A stretch of DNA of 11,083 nt, taken from the NCBI GenBank assembly GCA_025061865.1, contig JANXAA010000037.1:1-11083 (forward strand), read 5' to 3'. The DNA comes from Acidobacteriota bacterium. Its GTDB lineage: Bacteria > Acidobacteriota > HRBIN11. The translations under genes were made by a program, and so were the position numbers. The stretch's first letter is position 1. Every line of letters starts with the position of its first letter. The notes under the pieces are model-generated. The model saw nothing but the letters and a program-made list of their open reading frames with translations. It had not been told where the DNA came from and did not search any database. Of this stretch, positions 5,315-11,083 are shown one piece after another.

Positions 5315-5338
5315 GATGAGGCATATGAAGAGGCATAT
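5315..5338 (+). repeat. Tandem 12-base repeat in the gltB leader
   Basis: GATGAGGCATAT (5315-5326) is followed by GAAGAGGCATAT (5327-5338), one base different. It lies about 85 bases after the predicted transcription start. It could be a pair of protein binding sites or a simple duplication. Confidence 0.55.
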
Positions 5339-5403
5339 AAACCTGAACGACGTCTTTTGGGGGCGTTGGTAAAGGCCGCTCAGATGCCATTCCCATGGGC
5401 CCA

Positions 5404-5419
5404 ACGGCTCTGCTAAGTG
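5404..5419 (+). repeat. 16-base word, copy 2
   Basis: ACGGCTCTGCTAAGTG is identical to 2398-2413. In this copy GGC and CTG can pair with GCC and CAG just upstream around a CCCATGGG palindrome, so both copies may form the right side of a hairpin. Confidence 0.4.
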
Positions 5420-5458
5420 ACCCAACATCGAACCTCATCCGCCCTGTCAGACGCCTTC

Positions 5459-5466
5459 GGGAGGTG
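5459..5466 (+). promoter_or_regulatory. Ribosome binding site of gltB
   Basis: GGGAGGTG lies six bases before ATG 5473. It decides the start against the upstream in-frame ATG 5395, which has no such site. Confidence 0.8.
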
Positions 5467-5472
5467 CAGGTG

Positions 5473-8400
5473 ATGGGGATGCCGGTTCGACATCCGACCC
5501 CCTTGTCCGACCCCCGCTACGAGCAAGACGCTTGCGGCGTCGGCCTTGTCGTTCGGCTGGACGGCCAAAAGACCCACGAAGTCGTCCGGACGGCTATCGA
5601 GGCCGTCGTCCGCTTGAGCCATCGGGGCGCTCTCGACGCCGATGCTCAGACGGGGGACGGCGCCGGTATCCTGGTCCGTCTGCCTCGGCCCTTCTTTGTC
5701 CGGGAAGCGGTCCGTTTAGGTCTCCACGTCCCCTCCCTCCATCCGCTGGCTGTGGCGATGGTCTTCCTGCCGTCGGACCCGGTGGCGGCCGTCGAGGCTC
5801 GACGGATCTTCGCGCGTGCCTTCGCTGATTGGCGACTTCAGGTCTTGGGTTGGCGGCCCGTTCCCGTATGTCCTGACGCCCTGGGCGACCGGGCCCGACG
5901 GGACTGTCCGACGATCGAGCAGGCCCTAATTGTCCCGGCGACTGATCTTACGGGCGTGGACTACGAGCGGCGCTTGTATTTAGCTCGGAAGACGGCTGAG
6001 GCTCGCTGGCGGGTCGAGGCTATCGAAGGGGCCTATGTCGTCTCGTGTTCGCACCGGACCCTCGTCTACAAGGGCCTGTTGGTCGCCAAGCAATTAGCGG
6101 CCTTCTATCCAGACCTGTCCGACCCAGACTTTACTTCGGACTTTGCGATCTTTCATCAGCGCTATAGTACGAATACCCTCCCGAGCTGGCCCCTGGCCCA
6201 ACCCTTCCGTTTTCTCGCCCACAACGGTGAGATCAACACGTTGACGGGCAACGTCCTTTGGATGCAGGCTCGGGAGGCGGACCTGACGGCCTCCGTGTGG
6301 GGTCCCGAGGGGGACGTCCTCCGACCCATCATCGTGCCGGGTGGAAGCGACTCGGCGATGTTGGACAACGTGCTCGAGCTCCTGGTCCTCTCCGGGCGGA
6401 ATGTCCTACATGCCATCCGGCTTTTGATCCCCGAGGCGTGGGAACACCGGCGGGACCTGCCGCCGGCGTGGCGGGCCTTCTACGATTTTCACGCCGGCGT
6501 GATGGAGCCCTGGGATGGGCCAGCGGCCATCGCCTTCACGGACGGGCGCTACGTGGGTGTCCTCCTGGACCGGAACGGTCTGCGGCCCCTGCGGTATCAG
6601 GTCCTGCGGGACGGCTGGCTCATCGCTGCCTCCGAGGTCGGTGTCATTGACGTGGCGCCTGAGCGGGTCCTTCACCGAGGTCGTCTGGGTCCCGGCGACA
6701 TCATTGCCGTCGATACGGCGACGGGGACCCTTTTACAGAAGGCTGAAGTCATGGACCGGCTCACGGCGGCGCGGCCTTATACGCATTGGGTCCGGCGGCG
6801 CTTCCGCTTTCAGCCGGGCCAGACCCCGCAGGCCTTCGAACCAGTGCCCGAGCCTCTGGCCCGATGGCAACGGGCTTTTGGATGGACCCACGAAGACGTG
6901 CGGATGGTCGTCCAGGCCATGGCCGAACAGGGACAGGACCTGGTCTGGTCGATGGGCGACGACACGCCCCTGGCGGTCTTGTCGAGCCGCCGCCGACCCC
7001 TGACGTTCTATTTCAAGCAACGCTTTGCCCAAGTCACGAATCCCCCTATCGATCCTCTGCGGGAAACGCTCGTCATGTCCCTGGACGTCTACCTGGGTCC
7101 CCGGCCGAACTTCCTCGAGGAGTCTCTCGACCACGTCCGGGCCGTCCACCTGACGAGTCCCATCCTATCAGAGGCTGACTTAGTGGCCCTGCTCCGGTCG
7201 GCGCCTCTACGCTACCGGACCCTGGCATGTCACTTTCCGGCGGATGCCCGGACGCGTCTAGCCCCAGCCCTCGAAGCTCTCCTTCAGGAAGCTGAGAAGG
7301 CCGTCGACGATGGTGCCGAGCTCCTCGTATTGACCGACCGATGCATCGGACCTGACCGGGCGCCGATCCCCATGCTCCTGGCCGTATCGGCCGTGCACCA
7401 CCATCTCATCCGGCGGGGCAAGCGCCTCTGGACTGACATCATCGTTGAGACGGGCACCGTGTGGGATATCCACCATGCGGCCCTCCTGATCGGTTTTGGA
7501 GCCAGCGCTGTCTGCCCCTACTTGCTATTTGCGACGGCCCGGCACCTGGCGGCTCACGAGCGGCACCTGGGCGGACTCTCGCCAGAGGAAGCCGTCGAGC
7601 GTTGCCGTCGGGCCTTGGAGAAAGGCCTCTTGAAGATCATGGCAAAGATGGGGATCTCGGCCCTTCGGTCCTACCGGGGGGCGCAGGTCTTCGAGATCCT
7701 GGGCCTCGCCCACGAGGTCGTCGAACGCTACTTCCCTCACACGCCGGCTCGCCTGGGCGGCGTCGGCTTGGAGGATATCGCCGAGGACGTCCTGGCATGG
7801 CACCAGGCGGCCTTCCAGGAGTCGACAACATCAGACCGTCTCCCCGATATTGGCTACATCCGGTACCGGGGCGATGGGGAGTTCCACGGCTTTCATCCCG
7901 AGATGGTGCGGGCCCTCCATCGGGCCGTCGAGACAGGAGACTGGGAGGACTATGAGCGTTACCTGGAGGTCCTCCGCAAAGCTCCGCCTCATAGCCTGCG
8001 GGACCTCCTCGAGGTCGTCTCCGACCGGCCGCCAGTCCCTCTCGAGGAGGTCGAGCCGGCCGAGGATATCATTCGCCGGCACTTCGTCGTCTCAGGGATG
8101 TCCTTAGGTGCCCTTTCGTGGGCGGCTCATCGGACTTTGGCCATCGCTATGAACCGACTGGGGGCCCGGAGCAATTGCGGAGAGGGCGGCGAAGACCCGA
8201 CCTGGTATCGACCCCAACCAGGAGGCGACCGGGCCGACCACCGAGTCAAGCAAGTCGCCTCCGGTCGCTTCGGCGTCACGACCGAATACCTCGTCCGGGC
8301 TGACGAGCTCGAGATCAAGATCGCCCAGGGGTCTAAGCCGGGCGAAGGCGGTCAGCTTCCCGGTCTCAAGGTCAACGCCTTCATTGCCCACATCCGGCAC

Positions 8401-9993
8401 ACCGTCCCGGGCGTGACCCTGATCTCGCCGCCGCCTCATCATGACATCTACAGCATCGAGGACTTGGCCCAGCTCATTTACGACCTCAAGACGGTGAACC
8501 CCCGGGCCCGGGTCGGCGTTAAGCTTGTCGCTGAAAGTGGGGTCGGGACCATCGCCGCCGGCGTGGCCAAGGCCTACGCTGACTACGTCCAGGTCGGGGG
8601 GATGGAGGGCGGGACGGGCGCCTCGCCCTTGTCGTCCATCAAGAACGCCGGTTGCCCTTGGGAACTGGGCCTAGCCGAGACCCAACAGGCCCTTATCCAA
8701 AATGGCCTTCGGGGCCGGGTTCGTGTGCGGGTCGACGGCGGGTTCAAGACGGGCCGGGACGTCATCGTGGCAGCTCTTCTCGGGGCCGAGGAGTTCGGGT
8801 TTGGGACGGCCGCCCTCCTGGCGATGGGCTGCAAGATGGCCCGCCAGTGCCATCTGAACACGTGTCCGACGGGGATCGCTACCCAGCGGGAGGACTTAAT
8901 CCGGGAGCGCTTCCGGGGAACCCCGGAGGGCGTCATTTGGTTCTTCACCTTCATCGCCGAGGAAGTCCGACGGTGGCTGGCGGCCCTGGGCTACCGGCGG
9001 CTGGAGGAGATCATCGGTCGCGTCGACCTGCTTCGCCCCCGGACGTGGGTCGACTATCCTCGGGCGGCGAAATTGGACCTGACGCCGCTCTTGGTCGACG
9101 TCGCTGCTGAAGGCTCCGGACCCCGTCGGTGTGTCCAGGACCGGAACGACCCCCCTCATCCCGTCTTCGACGACCGGGTCTTCGCCGTCCTCCGGCCGGC
9201 CCTCGAAAGGGGTGAGCCCTTTGTCTATGAGGGGACGGTCCAGAATTCGGACTTGACCGTCGGAGCCCGTATCGCTGGGGAGATCGTCCGGCTCTACGGC
9301 CTCCGGGGGCTGCCCCCGCGGACCCTCGAACTTCGGCTCCGGGGCGTGGCCGGCCAGAGCTTCGGGGCCTTTTGCGTCGAGGGCCTCCGGCTGGTCCTGG
9401 AGGGTGAGGCCAACGACTATGTCGGCAAGGGCATGAGTGGTGGCGAGATCGTCATCCGGCCCCCGTCGAAGGCGGCCTTTCGGTCGGACGAAAACGTCAT
9501 CGTGGGGAATACGGTCCTCTACGGTGCCACGGGCGGCCGGGTCTTTATCGCCGGTCGGGCCGGGGAGCGGTTCGCCGTCCGGAATAGCGGGGCTGTCGCC
9601 GTCGTCGAAGGCGTCGGCGACCACGCCTGCGAGTACATGACTCGGGGTTGTGTCGTCGTACTGGGACCGACGGGATGGAATTTCGGGGCCGGCATGAGTC
9701 ACGGCCGGGCTTACGTCTATGACCCGGTCGGTGGATTCCCCGAGCGGTGCCACGCCGAATGGGTCATCGCCCGACGCCTGGAGCTCGACCGGGCGGAGGA
9801 GCTCCGAAGCCTCCTCCAGGATCACTGGGCGGCGACGGGAAGTCCTCGAGCGGCAGCCCTGCTGGCCGCATGGCCGGCTTGCGTCAGCGATTTTTGGATC
9901 GTCGAACCGAAGGCGTCTCCGGCCATCGTCCCTCCGTCGGAGACGACCGAGCAAGCCGAGCCCGTCCCCGTTCGCATCCGCCGTCCCGGGTAA
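5473..9993 (+). CDS. gltB: Glutamate synthase large subunit (GOGAT alpha)
   Basis: GltB transfers the amide of glutamine to 2-oxoglutarate, giving two glutamates. With ATG 5473 the protein has 1506 residues, normal for the family. A 20-residue propeptide should be removed to expose the catalytic cysteine C21 (QDACGVG), the nucleophile of the class II glutaminase domain (about 21-420). A central linking region follows. The FMN-binding synthase domain starts near 860 (VSGMSLGALS, then GSKPGEGGQLPG and SPPPHHDIYSIEDL). The [3Fe-4S] cysteines C1120, C1126 and C1131 have C-x5-C-x4-C spacing. The C-terminal beta-helix with GxGxG-type repeats runs from about 1240 to 1480. The electron source is unclear: no gltD lies downstream, where leuB converges. 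It could use a distant GltD or ferredoxin. Expression probably starts at 5196-5224. Confidence 0.96.
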   Translation: MGMPVRHPTPLSDPRYEQDACGVGLVVRLDGQKTHEVVRTAIEAVVRLSHRGALDADAQTGDGAGILVRLPRPFFVREAVRLGLHVPSLHPLAVAMVFLPSDPVAAVEARRIFARAFADWRLQVLGWRPVPVCPDALGDRARRDCPTIEQALIVPATDLTGVDYERRLYLARKTAEARWRVEAIEGAYVVSCSHRTLVYKGLLVAKQLAAFYPDLSDPDFTSDFAIFHQRYSTNTLPSWPLAQPFRFLAHNGEINTLTGNVLWMQAREADLTASVWGPEGDVLRPIIVPGGSDSAMLDNVLELLVLSGRNVLHAIRLLIPEAWEHRRDLPPAWRAFYDFHAGVMEPWDGPAAIAFTDGRYVGVLLDRNGLRPLRYQVLRDGWLIAASEVGVIDVAPERVLHRGRLGPGDIIAVDTATGTLLQKAEVMDRLTAARPYTHWVRRRFRFQPGQTPQAFEPVPEPLARWQRAFGWTHEDVRMVVQAMAEQGQDLVWSMGDDTPLAVLSSRRRPLTFYFKQRFAQVTNPPIDPLRETLVMSLDVYLGPRPNFLEESLDHVRAVHLTSPILSEADLVALLRSAPLRYRTLACHFPADARTRLAPALEALLQEAEKAVDDGAELLVLTDRCIGPDRAPIPMLLAVSAVHHHLIRRGKRLWTDIIVETGTVWDIHHAALLIGFGASAVCPYLLFATARHLAAHERHLGGLSPEEAVERCRRALEKGLLKIMAKMGISALRSYRGAQVFEILGLAHEVVERYFPHTPARLGGVGLEDIAEDVLAWHQAAFQESTTSDRLPDIGYIRYRGDGEFHGFHPEMVRALHRAVETGDWEDYERYLEVLRKAPPHSLRDLLEVVSDRPPVPLEEVEPAEDIIRRHFVVSGMSLGALSWAAHRTLAIAMNRLGARSNCGEGGEDPTWYRPQPGGDRADHRVKQVASGRFGVTTEYLVRADELEIKIAQGSKPGEGGQLPGLKVNAFIAHIRHTVPGVTLISPPPHHDIYSIEDLAQLIYDLKTVNPRARVGVKLVAESGVGTIAAGVAKAYADYVQVGGMEGGTGASPLSSIKNAGCPWELGLAETQQALIQNGLRGRVRVRVDGGFKTGRDVIVAALLGAEEFGFGTAALLAMGCKMARQCHLNTCPTGIATQREDLIRERFRGTPEGVIWFFTFIAEEVRRWLAALGYRRLEEIIGRVDLLRPRTWVDYPRAAKLDLTPLLVDVAAEGSGPRRCVQDRNDPPHPVFDDRVFAVLRPALERGEPFVYEGTVQNSDLTVGARIAGEIVRLYGLRGLPPRTLELRLRGVAGQSFGAFCVEGLRLVLEGEANDYVGKGMSGGEIVIRPPSKAAFRSDENVIVGNTVLYGATGGRVFIAGRAGERFAVRNSGAVAVVEGVGDHACEYMTRGCVVVLGPTGWNFGAGMSHGRAYVYDPVGGFPERCHAEWVIARRLELDRAEELRSLLQDHWAATGSPRAAALLAAWPACVSDFWIVEPKASPAIVPPSETTEQAEPVPVRIRRPG

Positions 9994-10109
9994 AACCCCT
10001 ATCCTCCCAGAAGCTAGCGGGCTCACCGCTTGATCGGGATCATCGAGGACTGGCGACGGGTAGAGATCTCCGAGCCTCCATCCCCATTCGGCGGCCTGAG
10101 GACGCTTGC

Positions 10110-10139
10110 GCTGCCCTTCATCCATTCAGCCAGGGCAGC
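10110..10139. repeat. Perfect 8-bp stem after gltB
   Basis: GCTGCCCT (10110-10117) and AGGGCAGC (10132-10139) pair perfectly around a 14-base loop, about 115 bases after the gltB stop. It may help end or stabilise the gltB transcript. Confidence 0.4.
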
Positions 10140-10187
10140 TACTCAGCGTCCCGATCTGGGGGTAACTCTTGACTCCTCATGGTAGTG

Positions 10188-10243
10188 CCCGCGTAGACGG
10201 GATAATAGGACCTGGCCCCCGTCCTGGGCCGACACCGGCGGCC
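10188..10243. repeat. Series of three small hairpins after leuB
   Basis: CCCG/CGGG (10188-10191 with 10198-10201), AGGAC/GTCCT (10207-10211 with 10221-10225) and GGCCG/CGGCC (10227-10231 with 10239-10243) follow one another. The last begins eight bases after the leuB stop codon on the minus strand, so it is well placed to serve leuB. Confidence 0.35.
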
Positions 10244-10250
10244 TAGTCGC

Positions 10251-11083
10251 CTATCCGTTTGCCGACCTGCCTAAGGACCACCACTCGGCACTTTCATCAA
10301 GGGCCGTAGCGATGAGCTCGCCCATGGTGTGGGTATTCACGACGGTCGCCTCCCCAGCGGCGATGTCGGGCGTGCGGTATCCGGCGGCCAGGACGGCTTC
10401 GACGGCCCGTTCGACAGCCTCGGCCGCCTGGGGCAGGCCCATCGAATAGCGGAGCATGAGGGCGGCCGATAGGACCATCCCAATGGGATTGGCGACGCCC
10501 CGACCGGCGATATCAGGCGCTGACCCGTGGACCGGCTCATAGAGACCCAGGCCCGTGCCGTCTCGGCGGCGCCGACCCAGGCTGGCCGAGGGAAGCAGGC
10601 CAAGACTTCCCGTCAAGGCGGCTGCCTCGTCAGTTAGGATATCGCCAAACATATTTTCGGTGACGATGACGTCAAAGTCAGCGGGCCGTCGGACCAGCTG
10701 CATAGCGCAGGTATCGACCAGCATGTGGCGGAGTTCCACGTCGGGATACGCCTGAGCCACTTCCTCGGCCAGGGTTCGCCAGAGACGGCTCGAGGCGAGG
10801 ACATTGGCCTTGTCGACGCTGGTCAGGCGTCGGCGGCGCTGGCGGGCCAGCTCGAAAGCGACCCGCAGGACTCGGCGGATTTCCGTCTCCGAGTATCGGA
10901 GAGTATCGACGGCCTGACGACCCCGGCGATTCTGCCACTGTCGTTGGGGCCGTCCGAAGTAGAGACCGCCGGTCAGCTCCCGGACGACGATGAAATCGAC
11001 GTTGCGAGTTACGTCTGGTCGGAGGGACGACACCTCTTGAAGGCAAGGGTACGTCCGGACGGGCCGGAGGTTAGCAAAGAGGC
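10251..11083 (-). CDS. leuB: 3-isopropylmalate dehydrogenase, C-terminal part (cut by the right edge)
   Basis: LeuB oxidises and decarboxylates 3-isopropylmalate with NAD+ in leucine synthesis. The frame stays open to the window edge and its first visible residues, LFANLRPVRTYP, match the middle of the LeuB N-terminal half. So the real start lies outside, and roughly 95-100 residues are missing. The in-frame GTG at 11033 is internal. The 276 visible residues include VRELTGGLYFG, the tyrosine in LRYSE, the lysine in VDKANVL, the aspartate in VDTCAMQL, and the family signature NMFGDILTDEAAALTGSLGL with its metal-binding aspartates. EPVHGSAPDIAG and NPIGM follow at the cofactor site. All key residues in view are present. 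The gene converges on gltB. Other leucine genes may lie beyond the right edge. Confidence 0.95.
   Translation of the reverse strand, partial: LFANLRPVRTYPCLQEVSSLRPDVTRNVDFIVVRELTGGLYFGRPQRQWQNRRGRQAVDTLRYSETEIRRVLRVAFELARQRRRRLTSVDKANVLASSRLWRTLAEEVAQAYPDVELRHMLVDTCAMQLVRRPADFDVIVTENMFGDILTDEAAALTGSLGLLPSASLGRRRRDGTGLGLYEPVHGSAPDIAGRGVANPIGMVLSAALMLRYSMGLPQAAEAVERAVEAVLAAGYRTPDIAAGEATVVNTHTMGELIATALDESAEWWSLGRSANG

Larger units (their letters stand above)
5231..5472 (+). other. Long gltB leader region
   Basis: If the promoter at 5196-5224 is right, these bases are the 5' leader. They hold a tandem 12-base repeat (5315-5338), a 35-codon reading frame (5309-5416, starting MQDEAYEEAY, no good ribosome binding site) and the second copy of the 16-base word (5404-5419). 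They also hold CCTT-TGGG-AAGG at 5280-5291 followed by five Ts at 5296-5300. I recognise no known riboswitch class. The length suggests post-initiation control. Confidence 0.4.
9994..10250. other. Convergent region between gltB and leuB
   Basis: I see no credible gene in these 257 bases. They hold several inverted repeats but no T-run on either strand, so the two genes may end by Rho-type termination or by hairpins alone. Confidence 0.5.

Noticed and set aside
5395..5472. Upstream extension of gltB from ATG 5395
   Set aside because: There is no ribosome binding site at 5395, while GGGAGGTG is ideally placed for ATG 5473. The extra 26 residues overlap the shared 16-base word and do not look like a GltB propeptide.
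5231..5472. A known riboswitch in the gltB leader
   Set aside because: I could not match conserved cores of the TPP, SAM, cobalamin, glycine or glutamine classes by eye. Only an unnamed leader is reported.
8896..10125. A 409-codon open frame on the minus strand opposite the end of gltB
   Set aside because: It lies wholly over the clearly coding gltB C-terminal domains. GC-rich codon bias leaves antisense frames open. The product has no recognisable motif or hydrophobic core pattern.
1..11083. tRNA genes, CRISPR arrays, insertion sequences or prophage genes
   Set aside because: I saw no tRNA T-loop and acceptor pairing, no regularly spaced repeats, no transposase or integrase motifs and no terminal inverted repeats. 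The short tandem repeats occur only twice each.

Overview
The window comes from a GC-rich bacterium. A periplasmic c-type haem protein with a signal peptide suggests a diderm cell with respiratory or nitrogen-oxide chemistry. The proteins are rich in Arg, Leu, Ala and Val, and codon use looks similar across all the clear genes, so I see no sign of a recently acquired island. The sequence alone does not let me name the phylum. I see no tRNA, rRNA, insertion sequence, prophage or CRISPR array.

Layout, left to right. Positions 1-53 (minus) hold only the start of an unidentified gene with a strong ribosome binding site, running off the left edge. It is divergent from dnaG (primase, plus, about 248-2092). 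A gene-free stretch of 344 bases (2093-2436), full of short inverted and direct repeats, separates dnaG from a convergent gene for a secreted cytochrome P460-family haem protein (2437-2928, minus). Divergent from that is a MarR-family regulator with a C-terminal Cys/His cluster (3177-3845, plus). The P460 promoter is near consensus and is overlapped by a perfect 19-bp palindrome, so the two genes look like a regulator-target pair. After a probable intrinsic terminator comes proC (4017-4838, plus; proline synthesis). A 634-base stretch follows, with strong hairpins, a possible 44-codon small ORF, a good promoter and a leader of about 240 bases. This leads into gltB (5473-9993, plus; glutamate synthase large subunit). 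Finally leuB (3-isopropylmalate dehydrogenase, minus) converges on gltB and is cut by the right edge.

How the genes work together. dnaG serves replication. gltB makes glutamate, the carbon and nitrogen precursor of proline, so gltB and proC lie on connected pathways but appear to be separate transcription units. leuB belongs to leucine synthesis. The marR-P460 pair is the most accessory-looking part and the best candidate for a little-described system: a cysteine-bearing repressor that may control a haem protein from a family linked to NO and hydroxylamine. No gltD lies next to gltB in this window.

Several start codons were moved inward from the longest reading frame because promoter and Shine-Dalgarno placement support it: dnaG, marR, proC and gltB. 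No database search was run. Family calls rest on motifs recognised by eye.
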